64,000 nucleotides of DNA from Neorhizobium populisoli (GTDB lineage: Bacteria > Pseudomonadota > Alphaproteobacteria > Rhizobiales > Rhizobiaceae): NCBI RefSeq assembly GCF_019430945.1, contig NZ_JAHYCB010000009.1:62001-126000 (forward strand), written 5' to 3'. Below, one piece after another: positions 25,002 to 33,874 of this stretch (positions are counted from its first letter, which is position 1; every line of letters begins with the position of its first letter). Both the position numbers and the translations under genes were made by a program. The notes under the pieces are model-generated. The model was not told the DNA's origin. It searched no databases and saw only the letters and a program-made list of their open reading frames with translations.

Positions 25002-26036
25002 TCAAGCAGCGGCCTTGCGCGGCTTGATGAGGCCACGGTTGACCAGCAGTTCGGCGATCTGGATAGCGTTGAGTGCGGCACCCTTGCGCAGGTTGTCGGA
25101 GACGACCCAGATGTTGAGGCCGTTTTCGACCGTCGCATCTTCGCGGATACGAGAAATATAGGTCGCATCTTCACCGGCCGATTCGAGCGGCGTGATGTAG
25201 CCGCCGTTTTCGCGCTTGTCGATGACGAGACAACCCGGCGCTTCGCGCAGGATGTCACGCGCCTGGTCGGCGGTGATCTCGTTTTCGAACTCGATATTGA
25301 CCGATTCCGAATGGCCGATGAAGACCGGAACACGCACGGCGGTGCAGGTCACCTTGATCTTCGGGTCGAGCATCTTCTTGGTCTCGGCCAAAACCTTCCA
25401 CTCTTCCTTCGTATAGCCGTCTTCCATGAAGCTATCGATATGCGGAATGACGTTGAAGGCGATGCGCTTGGTGAACTTCTTCGATTCGACCGGATCGGCA
25501 ACGAAGACCGCGCGGGTCTGGGTGAAGAGTTCGTCCATGCCTTCCTTGCCGGCGCCGGAAACCGACTGGTAGGTCGAGACGACGACGCGCTTGATCTTGG
25601 CGAAGTCGTGCAGCGGCTTCAGGGCCACGACCAGCTGGGCGGTCGAGCAATTCGGATTGGCAATGATATTGCGCTTGGTGAAGCCGGAAATCGCATCCGG
25701 GTTGACTTCCGGCACGATCAGCGGAACGTCCTGGTCGTAGCGCCATGCGGAAGAGTTATCGATGACGACGCAGCCCTGCGCGCCGATCTTCGGTGACCAC
25801 TTCTTGGAAACGTCGCCGCCGGCCGACATCAGGCAGATGTCCGTATCGGAGAAATCATAATTTTCGAGATTGGCGACCTTCAGCGTCTTGTCGCCGAAGG
25901 AGACTTCCACACCCTGCGAGCGGGAAGAGGCCAGCGCCACAACTTCGCTGGCCGGGAAGCCGCGCTCGGACAGGATGTTCAGCATTTCCCTGCCGACATT
26001 GCCTGTAGCGCCGGCGACTGCGATCTTGAAACCCAT
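25002..26036 (-). CDS. asd: aspartate-semialdehyde dehydrogenase
   Basis: 344 residues. NADP-binding start IAVAGATGNVGREML, catalytic cysteine in NPNCSTAQLV near residue 131, and VPVFIGHSESVNIEFE with the active-site His. The enzyme reduces aspartyl phosphate to the semialdehyde, feeding lysine/diaminopimelate, threonine and methionine synthesis. It is monocistronic, with a terminator at 24923-24952. Proximity to leuB and leuD is typical of rhizobial chromosomes. Confidence 0.96.
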   Translation of the reverse strand: MGFKIAVAGATGNVGREMLNILSERGFPASEVVALASSRSQGVEVSFGDKTLKVANLENYDFSDTDICLMSAGGDVSKKWSPKIGAQGCVVIDNSSAWRYDQDVPLIVPEVNPDAISGFTKRNIIANPNCSTAQLVVALKPLHDFAKIKRVVVSTYQSVSGAGKEGMDELFTQTRAVFVADPVESKKFTKRIAFNVIPHIDSFMEDGYTKEEWKVLAETKKMLDPKIKVTCTAVRVPVFIGHSESVNIEFENEITADQARDILREAPGCLVIDKRENGGYITPLESAGEDATYISRIREDATVENGLNIWVVSDNLRKGAALNAIQIAELLVNRGLIKPRKAAA

Positions 26037-26550
26037 TTTCTTGCTCTCTTTCTGTCTCTCCTCGGGTTCGGTGAGGGGGAAGCCGCGCTTGGGATATCGC
26101 GGTATTCCTTGTCCCCGGCCGAACCGGGGAGAGAGCGGTGGCCAGAGACGTCAGACGGTTTTCGTCGTCGTTTTGGCCTTGGTTTTGGAGAAAGCGGCAA
26201 AACATGCCCGCTGACCGGCAGCGATGGCCGGCAGTGCGGAGGCAGCGATGTCGAATTCGCAAGCACGCATGGGTGTTTTCCCGTTCGGCCAAGGTGTTTA
26301 AAAGATTCTGGGAGCGAGTCAAGGGAGCGCATCATTGCGTTGGTGCGCCGCGTCTCTTTCATGTGGCATCGCAACGGCAATTGCCACAACCACGCCGGTT
26401 ATTAGACGAAAGTCATAATCCCAAAGCATCTCTCTCCTTGCCCTTGGAATTCTGCCAATCTGCGATAATGCGTCACCATATCCCGTGCCCAGGAGGGAAC
26501 GGACACGGGGTCCCTGATGTCGCGAGTTTCATCTTGTTGGGAGGACGACA
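26037..26550. other. 514-bp intergenic region without a recognised gene
   Basis: Divergent promoter space between asd (leftward) and the MHS-type transporter (rightward). Short open frames exist on both strands but none has protein-like composition or a ribosome site with family resemblance. The transporter ATG at 26551 is preceded by GGGAGGA. A small RNA cannot be excluded. Confidence 0.5.
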
Positions 26551-28248
26551 ATGGCAAATGTCGCAACTGCGACTGACTCCAGGACCAAGCCGATGACGCC
26601 CGAAGAGAGGAAGGTGATCATCGCCTCCTCGCTCGGCACTGTTTTCGAATGGTACGATTTCTATCTTTACGGAACGCTGGCTGCGATTATCGGCAAGCAG
26701 TTCTTCTCGCAGTTTCCGCCGGCAACGCAGGCGATTTTCGCGCTGTTGACCTTTGCCGCCGGCTTTCTTGTCCGCCCCTTCGGCGCATTGGTCTTCGGCC
26801 GCCTCGGCGATCTCGTCGGCCGCAAATACACCTTCCTTCTCACCATCCTGATCATGGGCCTGTCGACCTTCGCGGTCGGCCTTCTGCCGGGTTATGACCA
26901 GATCGGTGTCGCCGCACCCATCATTCTCGTTGTGCTGCGCATGGCCCAGGGCCTGGCGCTCGGCGGTGAATATGGCGGTGCAGTGGTCTATGTTGCCGAA
27001 CATTCGCCACGCAACAGGCGAGGCTTCTATACCGCCTGGATCCAGACCACGGCGACGATGGGCCTGCTCCTGTCGCTGTTCGTCATCGTGACCCTTCGCC
27101 TCAATATGGGCGAGGAAGCCTTCGCGACCTCGCAAAAACTCTTCTTCGGGCTCCAGGGCGGTTGGCGCATTCCGTTCCTTCTGTCGATCATCCTGCTCAT
27201 CATCTCGATCTACATTCGCCTGCAGATGCATGAATCGCCGCTCTTCAAGAAGATGAAGGAAGAGGGCACCCAGTCCAAGGCACCGCTGTCGGAAGCTTTC
27301 GGCAACTGGACCAATGGCAAGATCGTGCTGATCGCGCTGTTCGGCCTCGTGATCGGCCAGGCGGTCGTCTGGTATACGGGACAGTTCTACGCCCTGTTCT
27401 TCCTGCAGACCGTGCTGAAGATCGACCTTTTGACAGCCAACGTGCTGATTGCCTGGGCACTGATCATCGCGACACCTTTCTTCCTGGTGTTCGGTTCTCT
27501 TTCCGATCGGATCGGACGGAAGCCGGTGATCCTGGCAGGCTGCCTTATTGCGGCACTAACCTATTTCCCGCTGTTCAGCGCCCTGACAACGGCCGCCAAC
27601 CCGACCTATTCCAAGGCGATTGAAACCGTCAAGGCTGAAGTCAAGGCCGATCCCGCCACCTGCGGTTCTCTGTTCGACCCGGTCGGCATCCGCACCTTCA
27701 CGACGCCTTGCGACGTGATGCGCCGTACCATGTCAAACCAGGCTTTCCGCTATACGCAGGTTGACGCACCTGCCGGTTCTCCGACGCAGCTCGTCATCAA
27801 TGGCGGCGCCCCGATCGCCTTCACCGATGCTGCGGCCTTCAATGCAGCACTTGGCCCGGCTATGGTGGCGGCTGGTTATCCGGCGGCAAACGACCCGGCC
27901 AAGGTCAAGGTCACCGGCTTCTTTTCCGCCCTGGCCAGCGGTCAGTCGTTAACGGTGATCGCGATCCTGACGATCATGGTGATCTACGTCACCATCGTCT
28001 ACGGCCCGATCGCGGCGGCACTGGTCGAGTTCTTCCCGACCCGCATTCGTTATACGGCCATGTCCCTGCCTTACCACATCGGTAACGGCTGGTTCGGCGG
28101 CCTCCTGCCGGCCACTTCGTTCGCGATCGTCGCCTCCACCGGTGATATTTTCGCAGGGCTTTGGTACCCGGTCATTTTCGCGCTTCTGACAGTCGTCATC
28201 GGCCTGCTGTTCGTCCGCGAGAAGCGGGACGTCGACCTCGCGCACTGA
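26551..28248 (+). CDS. MFS metabolite:proton symporter (MHS family-like)
   Basis: 565 residues. The first half has the MHS hallmarks: SSLGTVFEWYDFYLYGTLAA, the motif GRLGDLVGRKYTF between helices 2 and 3, and GGEYGGAVVYVAEHSP. The second half has SLSDRIGRKPVILAGC. Between helices 9-10 and the last pairs there is an extra hydrophilic stretch of about 100 residues (about 350-455), predicted periplasmic, which makes it longer than standard members (about 430-440). Close relatives move shikimate, oxoglutarate or proline; substrate unknown. A strong terminator follows. Confidence 0.88.
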   Translation: MANVATATDSRTKPMTPEERKVIIASSLGTVFEWYDFYLYGTLAAIIGKQFFSQFPPATQAIFALLTFAAGFLVRPFGALVFGRLGDLVGRKYTFLLTILIMGLSTFAVGLLPGYDQIGVAAPIILVVLRMAQGLALGGEYGGAVVYVAEHSPRNRRGFYTAWIQTTATMGLLLSLFVIVTLRLNMGEEAFATSQKLFFGLQGGWRIPFLLSIILLIISIYIRLQMHESPLFKKMKEEGTQSKAPLSEAFGNWTNGKIVLIALFGLVIGQAVVWYTGQFYALFFLQTVLKIDLLTANVLIAWALIIATPFFLVFGSLSDRIGRKPVILAGCLIAALTYFPLFSALTTAANPTYSKAIETVKAEVKADPATCGSLFDPVGIRTFTTPCDVMRRTMSNQAFRYTQVDAPAGSPTQLVINGGAPIAFTDAAAFNAALGPAMVAAGYPAANDPAKVKVTGFFSALASGQSLTVIAILTIMVIYVTIVYGPIAAALVEFFPTRIRYTAMSLPYHIGNGWFGGLLPATSFAIVASTGDIFAGLWYPVIFALLTVVIGLLFVREKRDVDLAH

Positions 28249-28271
28249 AGCAGGATCAGCAGATAAAAAGG

Positions 28272-28297
28272 GGCCCGGCACGATGTGCCGGGCCTTT
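28272..28297 (+). terminator. intrinsic terminator of the MHS-type transporter gene
   Basis: GGCCCGGCAC and GTGCCGGGCC form a perfect 10-bp stem with a 3-base loop, followed by TTTATT, 24 bp after the stop codon. Confidence 0.88.
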
Positions 28298-28369
28298 ATT
28301 CTTTTTGAAGATTATTGCGGAATTCGAGCCGGTATCCTTGATCCGGCAATGGCACATCGATTTGAATAT

Positions 28370-29173
28370 TCAGTCTCCCCGCTTCGCAGGAACGCCCCGC
28401 GGCGGGAAGGGTAGAAGGCTCCAATCCGGTCGCCCCACAAGCGGTACCGGCCGGCGAAGCACCGGCCAGCCATCCAGCTCCTGTCGGAACAGCAAGCCGT
28501 AACGGGCAAACACGATGGCAGCCAGAATCGTGAACCAGGCGCCGAAGGCGAGCCCGGCGATGACATCGCTCGGATAGTGGGCCTCGACGATGACCCGTGA
28601 GAAGCCAAGCCACAGCGCCCCGATCAGCATATGGAGACGATAACGCGGGAAAAGCAGCGCGATTACCATGAAAATCGCGCCGACCGTCGTCGCGTGACCG
28701 GAAGGAAAGCTTTCGAAACGAGAACTGCCTGCAAACGGATGCAGGCTGAACATACCCCATTCCTCATAAAGACCCGGCCGGGCGCGGCCAATCGCCCGCT
28801 TTAGAAGATTGGCGAGAAGACCGGAACCGGCCACCGAAATGAACATAAAGGCCGCGACATGACTGACGAGCATGGCCTGAAACCTGCTCTTCAGCCCAGG
28901 CGCAAGGCGCACGACCGCAAGCGCTTCGAAAAACAGGATAACGCTCGCAAACAGGATCCATCCCGAGCTGCCGAAATCGGTCATCAGCCGACCAAGCGGG
29001 CGCAAGGCATTCGGTGTATGAACTCCATAGGAACCAACGGGCGCATCCAGAAGGACAAGCGCGATCAGGATCAGATTGACTGTAACGAAAGCGAAGGCCC
29101 AGAGACGCGGCAGCGGTGGAGACAGCCTGTATCGTTCGCGACGGAGCTTCAGTTTGTCGATCGTACGTTTCAT
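28370..29173 (-). CDS. PAP2 superfamily membrane phosphatase
   Basis: 267 residues with five or six membrane helices. All three acid-phosphatase motifs are present: KRAIGRARP (motif 1), FPSGHATT (motif 2, catalytic His) and SRVIVEAHYPSDVIAG (motif 3, nucleophile His). Enzymes of this type dephosphorylate phosphatidate, undecaprenyl diphosphate or lipid A on the periplasmic face. Rhizobial lipid A phosphatases of the LpxE/LpxF kind have this fold, but specificity cannot be read from sequence. Confidence 0.9.
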   Translation of the reverse strand: MKRTIDKLKLRRERYRLSPPLPRLWAFAFVTVNLILIALVLLDAPVGSYGVHTPNALRPLGRLMTDFGSSGWILFASVILFFEALAVVRLAPGLKSRFQAMLVSHVAAFMFISVAGSGLLANLLKRAIGRARPGLYEEWGMFSLHPFAGSSRFESFPSGHATTVGAIFMVIALLFPRYRLHMLIGALWLGFSRVIVEAHYPSDVIAGLAFGAWFTILAAIVFARYGLLFRQELDGWPVLRRPVPLVGRPDWSLLPFPPRGVPAKRGD

Positions 29174-29300
29174 CGATTCCCATTCGCAGAACAGATCTGG
29201 AGCATGTCTCTAACGGCTCTCGATATGGGGTATCAAGATGCGAAACGCCAGCCGGCCGATAAGCGGATTCAAGAAAGTTGGAGGCTTGGCTAACAGGTGG

Positions 29301-29386
29301 CCGTCATGCTCGGGATTGTCCCGAGCATCTATACACCTCGATCATGTTGAGACGGCGTAATCCTCGGGACAAGCCCCGAGGATAGT
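29301..29386. repeat. two-hairpin rhizobial intergenic repeat, copy 2
   Basis: Left unit CGTCATGCTCGGG...CCCGAGCATCTA and right unit AATCCTCGGG...CCCGAGGATAGTG, the same design and spacing as the copy at 23789-23875. The outer GACG of the right unit has diverged. It sits downstream of leuB. Confidence 0.75.
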
Positions 29387-29410
29387 GCCGAGATCGCCTG
29401 AGCGCGAAGT

Positions 29411-30520
29411 TCAAACCGAGAGGCTGACGAATTCCTTGAGGATCGCGTCACCCATTTCGACCGTGCCGACCTGGCGCGCGCCGTCAGCCATGATGTCGCC
29501 GGTACGGATGCCCTGATCGAGCACGTTGGCGATCGCCTTTTCCAGGTTGTCGGCGTCCTTCACCATGTTGAAGGAGTAACGCAGGCACATGGCGAACGAG
29601 GCGATCATCGCGATCGGGTTGGCAATGCCCTTGCCGGCGATGTCCGGCGCCGAACCGTGTACCGGCTCGTAAAGCGCCTTGCGCTTGCCGGTCTTGGCAT
29701 CCGGGGCACCGAGCGAAGCGGACGGCAGCATGCCGAGCGAACCGGTCAGCATGGCGGCCACGTCGGACAGCATGTCGCCGAACAGGTTGTCGGTGACGAT
29801 GACGTCGAACTGCTTCGGAGCGCGCACGAGCTGCATGCCGCCGGCATCGGCCAGCATATGGTCGAGCTTCACGTCGGAATATTTTTCCTTATGTGTCGCC
29901 GTTACGACCTGGTTCCAGAGCACGCCGGACTTCATGACGTTGCGCTTTTCCATCGAGCAGACACGATTGCTGCGCGTGCGGGCCATTTCGAAGGCGACGG
30001 ACGAGATGCGCTCGATTTCGTAAGTGTCGTAGACCTGCGTATCGATGGCGCGCTTCTGGCCGTTGCCAAGATCGGTGATGGTCTTCGGCTCGCCGAAATA
30101 GACGCCGCCGGTCAGTTCGCGGATGATCAGGATGTCGAGGCCTTCGACCAGTTCCGGCTTCAGCGAGGAGGCGTTCGCCAGTGCCGGGTAGCAGATCGCC
30201 GGGCGCAGGTTGGCGAACAGTTCCATGTCCTTGCGCAGGCGCAGCAGGCCGGCTTCCGGACGAACTTCGTAAGGCACGTCATCCCACTTCGGGCCGCCAA
30301 CGGCGCCGAACAGAACCGCATCCGCAGCCATTGCCTTGGCCATGTCCTCTTCCGAGATCGCGGCACCATGCGCATCGTAGGCGCAACCGCCGACCAGGCC
30401 TTCGTCAAGCGCAAAATCGGCGCCCATGGCGTCGTTCATATGAGCGATGATCTTGCGGACTTCGCCCATGGCCTCGGGGCCGATGCCGTCGCCGGGAAGC
30501 AGGAAAAGGTTCTTTGCCAT
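29411..30520 (-). CDS. leuB: 3-isopropylmalate dehydrogenase
   Basis: 369 residues, full length. [17 protein letters not shown] opens the protein; the substrate loop is [16 protein letters not shown], and the metal-binding Asp lie in [20 protein letters not shown]. The enzyme oxidises and decarboxylates 3-isopropylmalate in leucine synthesis. It follows ridA by 112 bp, in the order leuD, ridA, leuB, with a terminator-like structure in the gap. Confidence 0.96.
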   Translation of the reverse strand: MAKNLFLLPGDGIGPEAMGEVRKIIAHMNDAMGADFALDEGLVGGCAYDAHGAAISEEDMAKAMAADAVLFGAVGGPKWDDVPYEVRPEAGLLRLRKDMELFANLRPAICYPALANASSLKPELVEGLDILIIRELTGGVYFGEPKTITDLGNGQKRAIDTQVYDTYEIERISSVAFEMARTRSNRVCSMEKRNVMKSGVLWNQVVTATHKEKYSDVKLDHMLADAGGMQLVRAPKQFDVIVTDNLFGDMLSDVAAMLTGSLGMLPSASLGAPDAKTGKRKALYEPVHGSAPDIAGKGIANPIAMIASFAMCLRYSFNMVKDADNLEKAIANVLDQGIRTGDIMADGARQVGTVEMGDAILKEFVSLSV

Positions 30521-30543
30521 TCGTGTATTATCCTTGGACTCGG

Positions 30544-30621
30544 GGCAGGCTCGCCATCCTCCCGCACAAGCCTTGGGCCTGCACCTGGCAAAACCTCGTC
30601 CGAGCCTGCCGGAGGACGAGG
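30544..30621 (-). terminator. ridA terminator hairpin with a long-range pairing partner near leuB
   Basis: On the minus strand CCTCGTCC (30621-30614) pairs with GGACGAGG (30601-30594), followed by TTTT (30593-30590): an intrinsic terminator after ridA. Its loop contains GGCAGGCTCG (30610-30601), which is perfectly complementary to CGAGCCTGCC (30553-30544) just ahead of leuB, so two folds compete. Confidence 0.6.
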
Positions 30622-30632
30622 CTGGAAAAGTT

Positions 30633-31022
30633 TTAAGAGTTTCCGGCGCCGATACGCGCCGTCACCTCGATCTCGATCTTCATTTCCGGCGTCGTCAGGC
30701 CGCAGACGACCATGGTCGCTGCCGGCCGGATTTCGGAGAACGTCGCGCCAAGCACTTCGACCACCGCATCGTAATCGGCCATGTCGACGAGGTAATAAGT
30801 GACCCGCAGGACGTCCTGAAGGCCGCTGCCGGCCTCCTTCAATGCCTTCTCGATCGTAGCGAGCGTATTGCGCGTCTGGGCCGCGACCTCTTCCGGCATC
30901 TCCATCTTGGCATAGTCGTAACCGGTCGTACCGGAAACATAGACTATGTCGCGATCGACCACCGCACGCGAATAACCGATCTTCGCTTCGAAGGGCGATC
31001 CGGAAGAAATGCGCGTGACCAT
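30633..31022 (-). CDS. RidA family deaminase-like protein
   Basis: 129 residues of the RidA/YjgF family. It shows [20 protein letters not shown], the helix [30 protein letters not shown], and the C-terminal [19 protein letters not shown]. True RidA has an Arg in a late C-R-x-E-V-E-A-type motif that deaminates enamines from PLP enzymes; here that position reads PEMKIEIE, so the Arg is absent and this is probably a non-archetypal subfamily. It lies between leuD (16 bp) and leuB. Confidence 0.87.
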   Translation of the reverse strand: MVTRISSGSPFEAKIGYSRAVVDRDIVYVSGTTGYDYAKMEMPEEVAAQTRNTLATIEKALKEAGSGLQDVLRVTYYLVDMADYDAVVEVLGATFSEIRPAATMVVCGLTTPEMKIEIEVTARIGAGNS

Positions 31023-31038
31023 CTTCGGCCTCTTTATC

Positions 31039-31644
31039 TTAGAGCCAGGGGCGTTCGGAACGGTTCTTGTTTTCGAAGCTGGAAATCACCGCATCGCTTT
31101 TCAGCGTCGAAGCGATGTCGTCCAGGCCTTCGAGCAGGATATGGCGGCGGCCGGGGTCGATGTCGAAATGCACCGAACCACCATCCGGACCGGTGATTTC
31201 CTGGGCTTCCAGATCGATCGACAGGATGGCGTTCGAGCCACGCTCGGCATCGTCCATCAGCTTTTCCAGGTCTTCCGGAGAAACGACGATCGGCAAGATG
31301 CCGTTCTTGAAACAGTTATTGTAGAAAATATCGGCAAAGCTGGTGGAGATCACGCAGCGGATGCCGAAATCGAGCAGCGCCCAAGGGGCGTGCTCGCGCG
31401 AAGAGCCACAGCCGAAATTGTCTCCCGCAACCAGAATCTTGGCATTGCGGTAAGCCGGCTTGTTCAGCACGAAATCGGGATTTTCCGAACCGTCATCCTT
31501 GTAACGGGCTTCCGAGAACAGACCCTTGCCAAGACCGGTGCGCTTGATGGTCTTGAGGTAATCCTTCGGAATGATCATGTCCGTGTCGATATTGATGACC
31601 GGAAGCGGCGCGGCGACGCCGGTGAGCTTGGTAAACTTTTCCAT
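31039..31644 (-). CDS. leuD: 3-isopropylmalate dehydratase small subunit
   Basis: 201 residues from the ATG at 31644 (GGAGG upstream; the in-frame start five codons earlier lacks one). Aconitase swivel-domain features: [17 protein letters not shown] at the substrate site and [16 protein letters not shown]. It partners with LeuC, not in this window, to isomerise 2- to 3-isopropylmalate. It lies in a leftward group with ridA and leuB. Confidence 0.95.
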   Translation of the reverse strand: MEKFTKLTGVAAPLPVINIDTDMIIPKDYLKTIKRTGLGKGLFSEARYKDDGSENPDFVLNKPAYRNAKILVAGDNFGCGSSREHAPWALLDFGIRCVISTSFADIFYNNCFKNGILPIVVSPEDLEKLMDDAERGSNAILSIDLEAQEITGPDGGSVHFDIDPGRRHILLEGLDDIASTLKSDAVISSFENKNRSERPWL

Positions 31645-31688
31645 GATCTGCCTCCACATGGGACGAATATGTGGAAGCTGCCATAAAA

Positions 31689-31706
31689 CAAATCTGCGCG
31701 GATTTG
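31689..31706. promoter_or_regulatory. inverted repeat upstream of leuD
   Basis: CAAATC and GATTTG flank TGCGCG, forming an 18-bp palindrome 45 bp ahead of the leuD start. The form suits a dimeric regulator site (for example Lrp/LysR type). No regulator is identified. Confidence 0.35.
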
Positions 31707-31782
31707 AAGACCTGTTTGCCGTGAAGCGGTACGCTCAAGCGCCGGAAACCGGCGCTTTTGGTCCCTTAAGTGGGACGAACGA

Positions 31783-32010
31783 TCAAAGATCGATAATCGT
31801 GCCGCGGCCGTCGTTCCAGACGCGCATCTCGCGCTTGTTTGCTTTCGCCCGCACAGGAGCCGGCTTCAGACGCATGGAAAGCGCACGGCCGATCGAAAGA
31901 AGTGCGAGGATACCGGCAAATGCGACGGTCAGCGAAGCCGTCAGAACTGCGCCCATGGCGAGGAGGGCGATTGCCGAAACGATGACGAAGAATGCACGAA
32001 TGTTTTGCAT
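31783..32010 (-). CDS. small membrane protein of unknown function
   Basis: 75 residues: a hydrophobic N-terminal half with two membrane segments (about 6-24 and 27-42), then a basic tail with KPAPVRAKANKREMRVWNDGRG. Codon use matches its neighbours and the ATG lies in a normal context, so it looks real. I do not recognise a family. It stands alone between leuD and a divergent citrate-lyase-like gene; a hairpin follows at 31738-31757. Confidence 0.6.
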   Translation of the reverse strand: MQNIRAFFVIVSAIALLAMGAVLTASLTVAFAGILALLSIGRALSMRLKPAPVRAKANKREMRVWNDGRGTIIDL

Positions 32011-32122
32011 GATGGTCTATACCTTTCTCGCCTAGGAATGTGGGGCCTTACGCCTTTTCTTGCAAGGGCTTTTGCATCGCGCGGGTATTGCCGCAGACTA
32101 AAAACATTGTCAGAAAGCCGTG

Positions 32123-33046
32123 ATGACTTCCTTGACCGATATCAAATCTCGCTCGATGACCTTGCGGCGCTCTATTTTGAGCGTTCCAGCCGGAAACGCG
32201 AGGGCTTTGGAGAAGGTTCCGGGCCTTGATTGCGACGCCTTCATCCTCGATCTGGAGGATTCGGTCGCACAGGAAAAGAAGACCGAAGCCCGCGACAACT
32301 TGCGCCGGTTCTTCAGGCAAAGCCCGAGGGATCGCTCAGACGAACGCCCCACGAACCGCGAATCGATCATCCGAATCAATCCGCTCGAAAGCGAATTCGG
32401 CCGTGCCGACATGGATCTCGTTCTCGACGTTGCCCCGGATGTTGTGCTGATCCCCAAGGTCGAACGTGTCGCCGAAATCCAGGCAGTCGCCGATATTCTC
32501 TCCGAAGCTGGCGCACCCGATACGCTTTCGATCTGGGCGATGATCGAGACGCCGAAGGGTGTTCTGAACGCCCCGGTCATCGCCGGCGCCGACGAACGGC
32601 TGAAATGTTTCGTCGTCGGCCTCAACGACCTGCGCAAGGAAACCAGCGTCTTGGCCCTTCCCGGCCGCACCTATCTCGTGCCCTGGCTGATGCAGGTCGT
32701 GCTGGCCGGCCGCGCCTACAACATCGACGTGATCGACAGCGTCTTCAACGATTTCAGGGATGCGGAAACTTTTGACGCGGAATGCGCTCAGGGCCGCGCC
32801 ATGGGCTTTTCCGGCAAGATGCTGATCCATCCGGCCCAGATCGAACCCGCCAACCGGCATTTCGGCCCTGATCCGAAGGCGGTCGAGGAGGCGGAAGCGA
32901 TCATCGCCGCCTTCGCCCAGCCGGAAGCGCAATCCCTCAACGTCATCAATCTCGACGGCAGAATGGTCGAGCGGCTCCATCTCGTCGAGGCGGAAAAGCT
33001 CGTCGCTCTTGCCCGCAGCATCGCAGACAGAAAGAAGGCATCATGA
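32123..33046 (+). CDS. HpcH/HpaI aldolase / citrate lyase beta-like (CoA ester lyase)
   Basis: 307 residues of the CitE superfamily. LRRSILSVPAGN (phosphate-loop Arg), CDAFILDLEDSVAQEKKTEAR (metal-binding Asp/Glu), IWAMIETPKGVLNAP (Glu metal ligand) and GFSGKMLIHPAQI near the end. The family cleaves malyl-CoA, citramalyl-CoA or related thioesters; no citDEFG partners are present, so stand-alone CoA-ester lyase activity is likely. The start is taken at ATG 32123; ATG at 32156, just before LRRS, is an alternative. It overlaps the DUF1737 gene by 4 bp. Confidence 0.86.
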   Translation: MTSLTDIKSRSMTLRRSILSVPAGNARALEKVPGLDCDAFILDLEDSVAQEKKTEARDNLRRFFRQSPRDRSDERPTNRESIIRINPLESEFGRADMDLVLDVAPDVVLIPKVERVAEIQAVADILSEAGAPDTLSIWAMIETPKGVLNAPVIAGADERLKCFVVGLNDLRKETSVLALPGRTYLVPWLMQVVLAGRAYNIDVIDSVFNDFRDAETFDAECAQGRAMGFSGKMLIHPAQIEPANRHFGPDPKAVEEAEAIIAAFAQPEAQSLNVINLDGRMVERLHLVEAEKLVALARSIADRKKAS

Positions 33047-33249
33047 AACTCTACCGCTTCCTCACCGGCCCCGACGACGCATCCTTCTGCCACAAGGTTT
33101 CGCTGGCGATATCCAAGGGCTGGGAATTGCACGGTTCGCCGACCTATGCCTTCAACGCCACGACTGGCGAGATGCAATGCGGCCAGGCGGTCACCAAGAC
33201 CGTGCACGGCAAGGATTACGATCCAGGCATGAAACTCGGCGAGCAATAA
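33043..33249 (+). CDS. DUF1737 domain-containing small protein
   Basis: 68 residues. It opens MKLYRFLTGPDDASFCHKVSLAISKGWELHG, a pattern of short DUF1737 proteins (ordered strand-helix with a conserved GWELHG). Translationally coupled (ATGA) to the CoA-ester-lyase-like gene, so a linked role is possible; no activity is known. Confidence 0.85.
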   Translation: MKLYRFLTGPDDASFCHKVSLAISKGWELHGSPTYAFNATTGEMQCGQAVTKTVHGKDYDPGMKLGEQ

Positions 33250-33266
33250 TTAGATCAAGGAGAATT

Positions 33267-33704
33267 TCAGCGCTGCGCAGCCGCGTCGGCGCTGGCTTCG
33301 ATCCGCTCCATGTCGTCATCGGAAAGACCGAAATGGTGGCCGATTTCATGGATTAGAACATGGGTGATGATGTCGCCCAGCGTTTCCTCGTTTTCCGCCC
33401 AATAATCGAGGATCGGCCGGCGATAGAGCCGGATGCGGTTGGGAAGCTCGCCTGTTTCCATGTTGAACCGCTCGGAAATGCCACGCCCTTCGAACAGGCC
33501 GAGCAGATCGAACGGCGTTTCCAACGCCATGTCCTCGAAAACTTCGTCATCCGGAAAGTCTTCGATCTCGATCGTCAGATTGGTCGTGAGCGCCCGAAAT
33601 TCTTCCGGCAGGTGACCATAGGCTTCGATCGCCAGCGACTCGAATGCGCTGATCGTCGGCGCGTGTCGGTCTCGCCAATCGTCGGTCTGGTCAATGCGGG
33701 CCAT
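33267..33704 (-). CDS. zincin-like metallopeptidase family protein
   Basis: 145 residues with a C-terminal zinc site HEIGHHFGL (HExxH, residues near 120) followed by acidic DDDMERIE. The first half is acidic (DFPDDEVFEDMALE) and has PNRIRLYRRPIL. This is the small cytoplasmic MMP-like zincin family common in alphaproteobacteria, function unknown. It diverges from the SOS mutasome operon. Confidence 0.88.
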   Translation of the reverse strand: MARIDQTDDWRDRHAPTISAFESLAIEAYGHLPEEFRALTTNLTIEIEDFPDDEVFEDMALETPFDLLGLFEGRGISERFNMETGELPNRIRLYRRPILDYWAENEETLGDIITHVLIHEIGHHFGLSDDDMERIEASADAAAQR

Positions 33705-33807
33705 GGGCTCTCCTTCTCGTCAGGCCGATATAGTGCCTTTGGCGATATTTTTCGAGAGAAGAATCATCGGCCTAGGCGGACAGGAAAAGATTCCTGCAAT
33801 TCCGCTG

Positions 33808-33837
33808 TTGACTCTTTTCCGGGCTCGGGAATCTATA
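33808..33837 (+). promoter_or_regulatory. sigma-70 promoter of the imuA-imuB-dnaE2 operon
   Basis: TTGACT (33808-33813), 18-base spacer, TCTATA (33832-33837). Transcription would start near 33844, inside the LexA box at 33839-33853. Confidence 0.6.
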
Positions 33838-33838
33838 A

Positions 33839-33853
33839 GAACATAAAGAGAAC
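33839..33853. promoter_or_regulatory. LexA (SOS) box
   Basis: GAAC (33839-33842), seven bases, GAAC (33850-33853). This direct-repeat form is the LexA site of alphaproteobacteria. It overlaps the predicted transcription start of the mutasome operon, so LexA would block it until DNA damage. Confidence 0.85.
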
Positions 33854-33874
33854 ATGATGAATGGAGCTGACGCC

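Noticed and set aside
26109-26405. 98-codon frame in the asd upstream gap
   Set aside because: No ribosome site, unbalanced composition and overlapping frames on the other strand.
23789-29386. CRISPR-like repeats
   Set aside because: Only two dispersed copies 5.5 kb apart, each a double hairpin, with no spacer array or cas genes.
31738-31757. Hairpin AGCGCCGG/CCGGCGCT as terminator of the small membrane protein gene
   Set aside because: The T run follows the stem on the plus strand, while the nearby genes run on the minus strand; left unassigned.
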